A program made the position numbers and the translations under genes. From Gemmatales bacterium (GTDB lineage Bacteria > Planctomycetota > Planctomycetia > Gemmatales > Gemmataceae), in NCBI GenBank assembly GCA_026004675.1, contig BPJP01000001.1:496001-560000 (forward strand): a DNA stretch of 64,000 bases, given 5' to 3'. The notes beneath the pieces were generated by a model that was not told where the DNA came from, ran no database searches, and worked only from the letters and a program-made list of their open reading frames with translations. Of the stretch, positions 26,430 through 34,947 are shown one piece after another (the first letter of the stretch is position 1; the number at the start of each line of letters is the position of its first letter).

Positions 26430-26972
26430 ATGAAGAAGACAGAACTGCTCCTGGCAATCCAAAGCCGCGCGGCGAAGATCGCCGTTGGGGCCTCGACTGT
26501 TCGCGGTCGTGGAAATACTGGGGTCGTTGCAGCGTCCCGCAGATTCCTGAGAGGCCTAGACCTTCGTGCCTTTGGAAGATCTCGACAGGACGCCTTCGTC
26601 CGCCAGCTAGACCACGCTACGTCCGCATTACTCGCCTCTCTACCGCAACGTGCGAGGCATTGGGGGCTTGCAAGGAAGGTGCTCAATATCTTCCTTCGCG
26701 ACTGTCTGTACACAACATATCTCGACATGGAGTTTGGCCTTCGGCGGAACGAGGCACTCTTTGAGCTTCCCCTTGACTCGATAGCGGCGCGTCACTTGAA
26801 ACGAGCCGCGGGTCGTGGAGCGCTGCCGCCGTGGCCAGGGGTGAAATACCTTAATCCAGAGTTGAGTCACAAGTTCCAGGAAGTCGCCGACATCGAGGCA
26901 AGCAAACGCGGCATTCCTCGAGTTCACTTGGATGCGATTTGGTGGTCGGCTACCAGAGACGATGCGGACTAG
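26430..26972 (+). CDS. Uncharacterised ~180-aa protein in accessory island
   Basis: Read from the ATG at 26430 (MKKTELLLAIQSRAAKIAVG) the protein has about 180 residues; an upstream in-frame start at 26325 would lie in low-confidence sequence next to the IS scar. Segments look well conserved and non-random: GASTVRGRGNTGVVAASRRF, RARHWGLARKVLNIFLRDCL, TTYLDMEFGLRR, ELPLDSIAARHLKRA, LPPWPGVKYL and RGIPRVHLDAIWW. I have seen this type of hypothetical protein in scattered, unrelated bacteria, which fits horizontal transfer, but I know no function for it. It is helical, basic and without signal peptide or membrane segment. The ribosome binding site is weak. Confidence 0.65.
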   Translation: MKKTELLLAIQSRAAKIAVGASTVRGRGNTGVVAASRRFLRGLDLRAFGRSRQDAFVRQLDHATSALLASLPQRARHWGLARKVLNIFLRDCLYTTYLDMEFGLRRNEALFELPLDSIAARHLKRAAGRGALPPWPGVKYLNPELSHKFQEVADIEASKRGIPRVHLDAIWWSATRDDAD

Positions 26973-27122
26973 CAACCGGTTCCAGCGGACGGCGCTACGC
27001 GCGCCTCGGCTCCCCCCCTTTCAGGGCGTGCCACCCGCCGCTTCCCAATACAGATTTCGTTGTGGTATGCTCGTTGGTAGGAGGAGGCGTCGGCAGTGAG
27101 CGGTCTGCCCCAGACGGCCAAG

Positions 27123-27154
27123 CAAGAGTTGCTCTTGCCCCTGACGCTCCCGAA
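27123..27154. repeat. Right copy of 26-bp direct repeat with hairpin
   Basis: Positions 27129-27154 repeat 24719-24744 exactly. Here too the left edge forms a hairpin: GCAAGAG (27123-27129), loop TTG, CTCTTGC (27133-27139). The flanking sequences on both sides of the two copies are otherwise unrelated, so identity is confined to this block. Confidence 0.75.
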
Positions 27155-27182
27155 GGACAAGGAGAAACGATCAAAGATCCCC

Positions 27183-28659
27183 CTACCTCCCCGCTCGCCA
27201 TTCCTTGCTGTTCGCAAACACCGTCACATCAATAACCGGCCGGACGCCGAACGGCGCTTCCACAAGTGACGCCGTCGAAATGGTTCCGTTTTGAATGTTC
27301 AACGTCGGCCAACCGTGCCGACTCCGGCAATAGAGGTCGCCATGATCATTAAGCATCCTCTGTTGAATCGCCGGCGGGAACATCGACAGGCCAGCGAAGA
27401 AATGGTGCCCGTTGCGCTCGACGCTTTCGATGCCAAGGTTGGCGCAGACGGCAAGGTCTTGAAGAAGAGCCACGGGGCCGATGTTGGCCAGGTCTTCGCC
27501 GCTGGCGATCCACTTTCGGTTCGGCTGTTGCCGGGACAGGTGCCGAAGCAAGCAGACATTGGCGATGCCTTTGAACACGCCTTTGCAGTTTTTGAAGCTG
27601 GTGCCGGCATAGCCGAGCCGCAGAGCCGTCGTCAGGCTGTGCAAGTCGGCATCCGATTCGTCGATGATGATGGCCGGGCGGTCGGGCCACGAGGCCGTCA
27701 TGTCCACGGCGTCGCTCAGCGCGGCATCGCGGTGAAACGGCTGCTCGACAAAGAGTAAGTGCTCGAAAAAACGGCGCCAACTCTGCGGTCGATGTCAGCG
27801 ACTGCCAGTAATCGCGAAAGGGATCGAGCGCCTGGAACGCTTCATTGCCGTCCAGGCTGAAGGCGAAATCCGTGTTGGCCTTGTTGTGGAGAATCGGTGC
27901 AATCCGACAAAGCCGATCCCGATCCACGTCGAGATTGCCGGCCAGCTTGATCTTGAAATGGCGCAGCCCATAGGCGTCGATACATGCCGACAGCGACTGA
28001 GGCAAACCATCATCAAGCCGTTCCGTGTCGCGGATGTCGGCATCTTCGAGCGGGTCCGCCATGCCGACCGTTTGTCGAACCGTGATCGCTGGTAAGGGCT
28101 TTTCGGGCAGCAAATCAGCGGGGGCAAGGCCAGCGAGATCGGGATGCAACACGTCGAGCCGAAGCCCAAGCCCGCCGCTGCGAAGCAACGTGCCGAAAGT
28201 CGTCTGCGTTGCTCGGCAAACCGCTTCGATCATGGCTCGTTCGACAAGCGAGGTGCCGAAATGGCAAAGCAAGGGTGGCCGCCGTTGCTGTTGGCCCCAT
28301 GCCGCTTGCCGCCGCCAAAGTTCCTGCCAGGCATCGAAAGGCGAATCGGCGTCGATCTCCTCCGCCGCCCGCACCGCATGCTCGATGACCGCGAGCATTT
28401 CGTCGACTTCGTCGTCGATCGGTTTGTTCGGGTCTTTGGTAAACCATTTCGGCGGCAGGTGGTCGGCGGCGATGCCGGTCGAATCCTTGCCGTCGACGCG
28501 GACACTCAACCGAACAAAGGCATGCGGCGATTGCGTCATGGTGACGATGCCGTATTTGAACGGCATGCGCGTCTGCACGTTGAGAAGATGAATATCGCCG
28601 TGATGGATTCGAATGTGCATCGGTCTTCTTGTTTTGGCCGAAAGATCAGCCATGATCAT
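27183..28659 (-). CDS. Enolase-superfamily (mandelate racemase/muconate cycloisomerase-like) enzyme, frame broken near 27768
   Basis: The N-terminal part (from 28659, or from the internal ATG at 28620, MHIRIHHGD) reads FKYGIVTMTQSPHAFVRL, then a capping domain with AVRAAEEIDADSPFDAWQ and a long helix region. The barrel includes GLRHFKIKLAGNLDVDRDRL with the catalytic K-x-K-type pair, and DFAFSLDGNEAF with a metal-ligand Asp. After about 27768 the family sequence continues in the next frame: LLFVEQPFHRDAALSDAV (Glu ligand), then AIIIDESDADLHSL (third ligand), ending at 27183. The join is an A6 (T6 on the coding strand) at about 27765-27770; five would restore the frame. Such enzymes abstract a proton next to a carboxylate. 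The substrate is not evident; planctomycete relatives are uncharacterised. Confidence 0.82.
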
Positions 28660-28778
28660 GCCAGCCGACTGTGGGAATGTAAACGGAAAAGAAATGCAAA
28701 GAACTGCCGGCGAATGGCGAGGACTGGAGACGTCGCCACGGCAGCCGTTTCGTGTTGATCGATACGTGTGACTTCGCG

Positions 28779-28807
28779 TTGCGACGCTGGTAGTCGAATG
28801 CTAAAAT
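28779..28807 (+). promoter_or_regulatory. Sigma-70-type promoter for the small RNA gene
   Basis: TTGCGA (28779-28784), a spacer of exactly 17 bp, and TAAAAT (28802-28807) form a near-consensus promoter. The predicted transcription start is 28814-28815, exactly where the folded RNA begins. Confidence 0.7.
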
Positions 28808-28814
28808 AAGCGCA

Positions 28815-29002
28815 GACCTCTGCGGTGTTCGTGACAGAATGGCACTTTTGTAGACCGATGCAGTACCCGCAGGGAGCCAACATTGGTTCGGGGCTTGCAG
28901 GCCCACCCGGTAGTGGGATCCAAAAACCGAGCTTGAGGCGCCCACTTTGTACGCGGGTCCTCAAAAGCGTCTGGCACGGCACAGGTGGAGGTTCTTTTTT
29001 TT
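28815..29002 (+). ncRNA. ssrS: Structured small RNA, likely 6S RNA
   Basis: About 188 nt with its own promoter and a terminator-like T8 run (28995-29002). The two ends pair over a long, interrupted closing stem: ACCTC (28816-28820) with GAGGT, then GTG/CAC twice and CAGA/TCTG inward. The 5' portion reads TGCGGTGTTCGTGACAG, close to the TG-x3-TGTTCG start of known 6S RNAs. Inside there is a terminal arm (GGTT/AACC enclosing CCCAC...GTGGG) and, on the 3' side, a hairpin with TTGAGG/CCTCAA arms, matching the 6S plan of closing stem, central bubble with 3' hairpin, and terminal loop. 6S RNA binds sigma-70 RNA polymerase and adjusts transcription in stationary phase. The identity is inferred by eye from architecture; an unrelated structured RNA remains possible. 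No protein frame occupies it. Confidence 0.62.
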
Positions 29003-29025
29003 AACTTATATACAGCTGTCGAGCC

Positions 29026-29703
29026 GTGAGCATCTCCGTTGTCATTCCCGTTCTAAACGAAGAGGGCTGCCTGGTCGAAACGTTGCGCCTGTTGCGCCAG
29101 CAAAAGCCCGCAGAAATCATCGTGGTTGATGGTGGCAGCAGCGACCGTACGGTTCCGCTGGCCAAGCAATGGGCAGACGTTGTGCTGCGGGGACCGCGTG
29201 GCCGAGCCGTGCAAATGAATTACGGCGCTCGTCAGGCTCGCGGCGATGTCTTGTTGTTTCTGCATGCAGATTGCAGTCTGGAAAACGGCGCCCTGCTCGA
29301 AGCGGAAAAAAAGTTGCGTTCGCGTCGGGTTGTCGCCGGCTGCTTTACGATGACCGTGCGTGCATCCGGTCTACTGTATCGGGCGATCGATCGCTGTGCT
29401 ACAGCCCGGGTGCGCTTGACGGGGTTGGTTTATGGCGATCAGGGCTTGTTCCTGCGCCGGCAACAATTCTTCGAATGGGGCGGTTTTCCTCCAGTCGATC
29501 TCATGGAAGACCTCTTCTTTAGCCGTTCGCTGCGCCGTAAAGGGAAAATCGTCGTCTCGCGCCGCCGAATTTTCGTCTCCCCTAGGCGTTGGCAGCAGGC
29601 GGGCATTGTCCGGCAAACGTTGAAAAACTGGACGCTGACCGCGTTGGCTGCCGGCGGCGTCTCCCCGAATCGCCTCGCACCTTTCTATCCAGCGCTTCGT
29701 TGA
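29026..29703 (+). CDS. Family-2 glycosyltransferase (TIGR04283-like)
   Basis: A 225-residue GT-A fold glycosyltransferase beginning at GTG 29026 (SISVVIPVLNEEGCLVETL). The nucleotide-sugar site is seen in IIVVDGGSSDRT near residue 26 and FLHADCSLENG near 78, the H-A-D replacing the more usual D-x-D. G-D-Q-G-L-F-L-R-R and D-L-M-E-D-L near 145-165 are the acceptor/catalytic loop motifs typical of the TIGR04283 group, which often sits with radical-SAM or selenium/arsenic-related genes. None of those is seen here. The gene starts 23 bp after the T-run of the small RNA, so its promoter is unclear; it could be reached by read-through. It converges with the PHP hydrolase gene. Confidence 0.88.
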   Translation: MSISVVIPVLNEEGCLVETLRLLRQQKPAEIIVVDGGSSDRTVPLAKQWADVVLRGPRGRAVQMNYGARQARGDVLLFLHADCSLENGALLEAEKKLRSRRVVAGCFTMTVRASGLLYRAIDRCATARVRLTGLVYGDQGLFLRRQQFFEWGGFPPVDLMEDLFFSRSLRRKGKIVVSRRRIFVSPRRWQQAGIVRQTLKNWTLTALAAGGVSPNRLAPFYPALR

Positions 29704-29726
29704 TCACACGAAACGTTTTGCCGGCA

Positions 29727-31034
29727 TTACGGAACGACCGGCTGCGTCCAGGCCATCTCGACGTCGCCGGGTCGATAGGGATTGGGGTGAGGCTTGCTCG
29801 ATATCACACGTGCCCTCACATACCATTCTTTTCCTGTGAGGCGGTAAGACGACTCCAGTTTGTCCGATTCCAACACTATCTTGCCAATGTCGCTGCTGTA
29901 GCGAGCCGTGGCAGCGATCGGCTTGCCGTCTTTCATAACAGGCTCCGATTCCAAAGGCGTTCCTCTCATCGTGGCGATGTACTGAGTCTTGTAGGTGACT
30001 CCCTTCTCCGGACGGATCGAAACAGACAGGCTGCCGTTGCTGAAGCGAACATCTTTGAGAGTTACGCCAGTGGAACAATAGAATCGGCCTTCATGCATCG
30101 CCTGGACAATGGCTTCGGCCGTCAAATAGGGCGCCTGAACCATGATCCAGCCTCGTCCTGGATTGGAATTCTTGCTGTTGAATTCGTGATAGCGGTGGGC
30201 ATCGTCGGTAGCCACGCCGTAGATGACCGGCAGATTCAGTTTGCCCAGCCGAAGCGACAGGACGATGTCCCACATGCGCTCACAGCTGGCGTGCCACTCG
30301 TCGCCGTAATTGCGAACGCCTGGATGCCCGTTGTAGATTTCAAAGAAACGCAACGCCTCGATGCCAACGAAGTCTTCGGCACGTACGCCCCAGCCGAAAT
30401 TCGGATGGTTCAAGAACAACAGCATGGGCCGGCCAACTCGTTTTCGCTGATCGGCGAACGCCCGCTGGTTGACGCGGATCGTCTCTTCGACACTGTCGCC
30501 GTCGACTGGTTGGATTACGTCGCGCAGGTGGACGGCGTTCATGTGGACAGGATTTCGGCCGAATCGATGGGTGATTTCTTCGCCTTGGATCATCAGGAAC
30601 CGGCCCGGTTCTTCGAGAACGCTGCGAAATTCGGCCAACGGTTTGAGCCTTACCTGGTTCTTCCCCTTTACCGTGCGCTGTTCCACCCATTGCGGCCCGA
30701 AGCGAGCCAAATATTTTTTCAAAGCCTCGCGGCGTTTGCCTGTCTGCAAATCCGCTTCGACCCATTTCTGTCCTTCGGAAAGAATGTTGTGATCGGACAG
30801 AGCGAGGAAATGATATCCGTGGGTCTTGTACCAGTCCGCGATCAATTCGGGAAAATTATCCCCGTCACTCCACAAAGAGTGTGTGTGCAGGTTGCCTTTG
30901 AAAAACTGAGGAGCGGAAGTGCGCAAAACCGGTAAACGCTCAGTTGGCGCATCGCCGGCCTGATCGCGCCGGACGGCCAAACCGGCCACGATCGAAAAAC
31001 AGATCAGTGTCATGAACACGGAGCGAAGTCGCAT
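29727..31034 (-). CDS. Secreted PHP-domain (CehA/McbA-like) metallohydrolase
   Basis: The ATG at 31034 (MRLRSVFMTLICFSIVAG) is chosen because an AGAGG ribosome binding site lies just before it and a signal peptide follows; this gives about 435 residues. The PHP active site is GNLHTHSLWSDGDNFPEL, followed by YHFLALSDHN and a later PVIYGVATDDAHRYHEF, holding the metal-binding His and Asp residues. CehA/McbA-type enzymes are phosphoesterase-like or carbamate-type hydrolases with extracytoplasmic location. A beta-rich C-terminal region (VTLKDVRFSNGSLSVSIRPEKG) follows. The gene is divergent from nothing nearby; the beta-helix gene upstream on the same strand could be co-expressed. Confidence 0.86.
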   Translation of the reverse strand: MRLRSVFMTLICFSIVAGLAVRRDQAGDAPTERLPVLRTSAPQFFKGNLHTHSLWSDGDNFPELIADWYKTHGYHFLALSDHNILSEGQKWVEADLQTGKRREALKKYLARFGPQWVEQRTVKGKNQVRLKPLAEFRSVLEEPGRFLMIQGEEITHRFGRNPVHMNAVHLRDVIQPVDGDSVEETIRVNQRAFADQRKRVGRPMLLFLNHPNFGWGVRAEDFVGIEALRFFEIYNGHPGVRNYGDEWHASCERMWDIVLSLRLGKLNLPVIYGVATDDAHRYHEFNSKNSNPGRGWIMVQAPYLTAEAIVQAMHEGRFYCSTGVTLKDVRFSNGSLSVSIRPEKGVTYKTQYIATMRGTPLESEPVMKDGKPIAATARYSSDIGKIVLESDKLESSYRLTGKEWYVRARVISSKPHPNPYRPGDVEMAWTQPVVP

Positions 31035-31184
31035 GGAATCGCCTCTTGGATAAGCACCCTCAGAGGGGGGAACAACCGCATGCAGTGTAGACCGCCAGCT
31101 TCGCATCCACAATGAAAAACGCAGCACCCATCGCAACTGCTATCCTTTTCGCTCTCTCAGCACGCACCATCTCCGCACTTCTGT

Positions 31185-33221
31185 TTAACGACCGCCAAAA
31201 ACATGCATCCGACCACGCACGCCTATCTGCCAGGGTTTTTGCCCATGCGGGAAAGCGCCGATATCGGGCACTCCCTGGTCAGCCATGCGCAGCGGATCGA
31301 ACCAACTGTCAGGAATGTTCACGCCGGCATTGATTGCCGGGCTCGATTCTCGAAGCGTCAACTCGGCACTATCGTTTATATTTAATGTCAATTTGGCGAA
31401 TTTGGGATCTGCGAACAGATCGCGTCGCATCCACTCACGCGGCCATTCCTTGTTGCGGAAAGCGAATTGGCGTCCCTGGTTCTTGAAAAAATCGCCTTTG
31501 TAGGATGGCCCGTCGGCTACTCCCCAGTGAAGGTTGCCGTCGACAACGACGTCGTCGTCGTTGGAAGCAAAATTCAAGCCGGGGATGCCCTGCAATTGGA
31601 CAAATATGTTGTTGAAAACGCGGCGTTTGCTTCGACGCAGCCCCCGGCCGCCGATGCCGAATCCGTAATAGCCGCGCCACGCCGGGTCCGCGCGTACCAC
31701 AGTATTGTGGTAGAAGTAGTAATGTGGCCAAACGGGACCGCCGTGATCTCCGCACAACATGCAACTGCCATCTAAGAATTTTCCCCTCGGATCGGGTTTC
31801 GTCGGTACCGACTTGAAAACGCCACGACGCAGATCGAAGACGTTTCGGCAAATGAAAACGCCGCTTCCCGGATCGACGTCCGCCGGGCTTTCGTCGCGCT
31901 CCATCTCGTGCAACGTCAAAGTCAGCAGGCAGCGCGAGACGAGATTCTGAAAGATATACAATTCTTGATCGCGTTTCAGGGCACCGACTTCCAAACCGTC
32001 GTCGTTGAAATTGTCTACATAATTGTGATGAAATTTCAGGTTCTTGACGTAACGGAGCCAGGCGAAGTCATGCCCATCGGTAAATTCGTTGTAAGCGAAT
32101 TCGAAGTCGCGATTCTGCGGTTGGTTGCGCTGGGTGATGATGAGATAAGAAGGCGTGCCGCGATATTTCATGCTGGCCCGCGACGACCACGGCGCTGCCA
32201 GTCCGCGAAAAGCACAGTTGACGATGCGGAATCGGCTGACCGCCTTGACCAGAAGTCCGGGCGAGCCGCCAAAAGCGGTGAGGCCGTCAAAGGTAATATC
32301 TTCGCCGTTATACACGTTGATCAGCGGGCTTCCTGAGGCACCGCGCAGGACAAAGTCTTGCAAAACGATGTGTTTGACACCGTTGAGCCGCAGCACGTCG
32401 GTGCCACACGGTCCGGAAACGACAAGAGGGATTTTTCTGGGGTCCGTCACGCCGCGATAGGAGGCTGATCCCAGGCCTTCAAGGTTCGTATGTGCCAGGC
32501 GGATGTGAATGCGCTTGGTCTGGCGATTGTAGTAGAGGCCGGGACCGCAATAGACGCCGCCCGAATCGAATTTACTTTTCACGTCCCAGAGCATGCTGTT
32601 GTCGCGCAGATCGGCCAGCGTGCGGTAGCCGTGCAACGGCACCATGGAATCGGCGAAGTTTCCTTGGACCACAGGACGCTGCTCTTCGATGCCGATGAAT
32701 GGTTCCCAGCCGGCCGCCAGGAATGCATTCAGAATCGGTCGTTTAGCGAATTGGGGATACGTTCTGGTCGAAACGAATTCGCCGTCGGCACCACCTTTGA
32801 ACGGTTCCCATGCGTTGGCGGGAGTTTCGAAAAACTCGCGAAGGCCTCCGTCGAGTATTGCCAACTCGCCAGGGTAGGAACGGATCGTAATGGGCTGCTT
32901 CGGTTTGCCCGAGACGATAACGTCGACATGTTCATAATAAATGCCGCCGCGAAGGTAGAGCGTTTCTCCCGGTCGCAAACGCTCGATAGCATGGTTGATT
33001 GTCGCGAACGGTTTTTCTTTGGTGCCAGGATTTTTATCCGATCCTTTCCCCGGATCGACGAAATACGCCGGCGTTTTGGCCATTGGGCGATCGGACGGTC
33101 GAGGCAAAGGCCGCATCGGCGGATGCGACAGATATTCTTTGCCAGCCGCACTTCGATTGGCGACCAATGCCACGAGCATGAAAAGCACGGCCATCCGAAA
33201 AACCAACATTTTGGTAGGCAT
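31185..33221 (-). CDS. Secreted right-handed parallel beta-helix protein
   Basis: A 678-residue protein with a signal peptide (residues 1-27). Residue 52 onwards shows the DUF1565-like start of such proteins: YFVDPGKGSDKNPGTKEKPFATI followed by a gap and RPGETLYLRGGIYYEHV. A long array of short beta strands with repeating ILDGG, VLQDFVLRGASG, ITFDGLTAFGG, FRIVNCAFRG and LKFHHNYVDNF units makes a parallel beta helix of the polysaccharide-lyase/pectinase type. There is no clearly assignable catalytic triad, so it might be a carbohydrate-binding or lyase-like surface protein. It sits between the PHP hydrolase and flippase genes, all on the minus strand, which hints at a shared role with surface polysaccharide. 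Confidence 0.86.
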   Translation of the reverse strand: MPTKMLVFRMAVLFMLVALVANRSAAGKEYLSHPPMRPLPRPSDRPMAKTPAYFVDPGKGSDKNPGTKEKPFATINHAIERLRPGETLYLRGGIYYEHVDVIVSGKPKQPITIRSYPGELAILDGGLREFFETPANAWEPFKGGADGEFVSTRTYPQFAKRPILNAFLAAGWEPFIGIEEQRPVVQGNFADSMVPLHGYRTLADLRDNSMLWDVKSKFDSGGVYCGPGLYYNRQTKRIHIRLAHTNLEGLGSASYRGVTDPRKIPLVVSGPCGTDVLRLNGVKHIVLQDFVLRGASGSPLINVYNGEDITFDGLTAFGGSPGLLVKAVSRFRIVNCAFRGLAAPWSSRASMKYRGTPSYLIITQRNQPQNRDFEFAYNEFTDGHDFAWLRYVKNLKFHHNYVDNFNDDGLEVGALKRDQELYIFQNLVSRCLLTLTLHEMERDESPADVDPGSGVFICRNVFDLRRGVFKSVPTKPDPRGKFLDGSCMLCGDHGGPVWPHYYFYHNTVVRADPAWRGYYGFGIGGRGLRRSKRRVFNNIFVQLQGIPGLNFASNDDDVVVDGNLHWGVADGPSYKGDFFKNQGRQFAFRNKEWPREWMRRDLFADPKFAKLTLNINDSAELTLRESSPAINAGVNIPDSWFDPLRMADQGVPDIGAFPHGQKPWQIGVRGRMHVFGGR

Positions 33222-33339
33222 TGTATTGGTTCCTCCAAATAGGGGGTGGGAGCGATTTTACCCAGTCTCAGCCAGCCAGCCAACTGTCGCTTTTCGTCTC
33301 CGCGCGCCTTCTCTCACGGAGCAAAGGGGGACGGTCGGC

Positions 33340-34677
33340 TCAACGGCTGGATTCCGGGCTATCCTGCGTTCGGCGGTGTCGCGAGGCGCCCAACGGAAAC
33401 ACAGAGATGCCGAATTCGCGCCAGACCAAGAAGGCGAGGTAAATGGTGACGGCGATACGCGGAAGGGCCAAGGCCCAGGCGGCACCCCAAACTTCAAATC
33501 GCTCGACCAACAAGGCATTCAAAAGAAGATTCGCCAACAGATGGACGATGTACGCCGTCAAAACACTCCGATGATGGCCGGCATATTGCAACACCGGAGT
33601 CGCCATGCCAAAAACGACGGCGACCATATTCGCCGCAACAAGTACGGTGAGCGGTCCATAGCCCGAGGCGTATCCGTCTCCGAAGAGCAGCAGAATCTCT
33701 TCTCCGAATAGGAACAGAATCGAGCCGGAAATGGCAGCGATAACCGAAAACGTTCGGGCCGCGGCTCGGAGCACGCGCCGTGTTTGCTCCCAATCTCGCG
33801 TTTCGATGCATGGTGCTAACTTCGGCAAAAACAAAGCGCTAGTAGCGGTGAAAAACGTGATCAAGACCGAAGCGGTATGGCTGACGGCCGCAAAAACGCC
33901 CACCGACCCCTCCGGATCGCGGAAAAGCTCGAGAAAAAAGATGCCCGTGCTTTGCATAGCCACCAGCACAAGACTATTGACAAAATACGGCAGGCTCTCA
34001 GTCAGCCATTCCCGCCTGTATGCCATCGGCGATTCTCGACCTAATCGACTCAGTAAATCACGACGAATCAAGACGAGAAAAATGACCAGTACGATCAACG
34101 AGGCCAGCGTGAAGGCAAACAGGGCAGATATCTCGGTCAAATAACCACGCGACAATTCGATCACCACCAAGCCGGACATGAACAAAAGCGGCATGGTCAG
34201 CTTGTACAACAGCATCGACGTCAAGACCCGTTGGTCGGCAATGAGAATCTTGCTGCAAAAGTCGACCACTGCCATAAGAGGGATGAGCAAAAAAGCGAAA
34301 ACGATCGGATGTCCGTGGGCGATCTGAAAATCCGAATGAATCAGTTCGTACACGCCGAGCAGGAACAGTCCCAAAACAGCGCCAGTCAAAAGAATCAACT
34401 GCAGATTCTTGACGATGAAACCGCGGGCTTCCGCTGATTGGTGCAGTTGCAAATAGATCGCCAGCTGTTTGACCGTCAGTTTGTCTTTGCCGAGCAGGGC
34501 CAAAGTAAAGCCGAGCGTAGCTACGGAGACCGCGACCGAGTAATCGCCGTAGTCCTCTGCCCCTAGCAGTCGTGACAATGTGATGTTGATGACGTAGATC
34601 AGGAAATAGTTGGCGACGGCGATCGCGACGACGGCTACCCGAACAGAATTTTCCAGGAATTTCTTGGCTTTTTTCAT
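33340..34677 (-). CDS. Polysaccharide flippase-like membrane protein (Wzx/MATE type)
   Basis: About 446 residues from ATG 34677 (MKKAKKFLENSVRVAV); a longer reading from TTG 34773 adds a non-hydrophobic, unlikely N-terminus. Twelve or so hydrophobic segments run through the protein, starting VVAIAVANYFLIYVINITLSRLLG, the typical Wzx entry with the LLGxxDYGxY motif. Others include GLFLLGVYELI, PIVFAFLLIPLMAVVDF, TALIVLVIFLVLIRRDL-like and MVAVVFGMATPVLQYAG. Members move lipid-linked oligosaccharide units across the inner membrane. The accompanying glycosyltransferase and beta-helix genes fit, but no polymerase is present. The substrate cannot be named. Confidence 0.84.
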   Translation of the reverse strand: MKKAKKFLENSVRVAVVAIAVANYFLIYVINITLSRLLGAEDYGDYSVAVSVATLGFTLALLGKDKLTVKQLAIYLQLHQSAEARGFIVKNLQLILLTGAVLGLFLLGVYELIHSDFQIAHGHPIVFAFLLIPLMAVVDFCSKILIADQRVLTSMLLYKLTMPLLFMSGLVVIELSRGYLTEISALFAFTLASLIVLVIFLVLIRRDLLSRLGRESPMAYRREWLTESLPYFVNSLVLVAMQSTGIFFLELFRDPEGSVGVFAAVSHTASVLITFFTATSALFLPKLAPCIETRDWEQTRRVLRAAARTFSVIAAISGSILFLFGEEILLLFGDGYASGYGPLTVLVAANMVAVVFGMATPVLQYAGHHRSVLTAYIVHLLANLLLNALLVERFEVWGAAWALALPRIAVTIYLAFLVWREFGISVFPLGASRHRRTQDSPESSR

Positions 34678-34947
34678 GTCGCAAACCAATCGTTGCCGTT
34701 GGCGGGGTTTCCCGAACGTCGCCCTATTGCCGCGAAGCCATTCTGCAGCATCCCGGCCGGCTATTTTCGGCAAAGAAGTTCGTTATTCAGCCCCTCCCTT
34801 TTTCGGCTAATGCTTGACTTCACTTTCGGCTCGCCATAGCTTGACACCGAGAATGAAATCAAAATCTGCTGTCTCGAATTCCGAACAATTCCATAGGAAG
34901 TAATTGGTATTGTTTCGCCAACGTGCTTGTTGAAGGCGCCTCGAATC

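Noticed and set aside
26969..27217. 82-codon minus-strand ORF over the right direct repeat
   Set aside because: Basic, low-information sequence and no start context; intergenic repeat explains it.
28815..29002. Riboswitch for the glycosyltransferase gene
   Set aside because: No TPP, cobalamin, SAM, c-di-GMP, glycine or fluoride core motifs were found, and the element ends with its own terminator and paired ends, which fits a free RNA better.
29589..30935. Plus-strand open frame opposite the PHP hydrolase
   Set aside because: Contains no family motifs while the minus strand has a full PHP active site.
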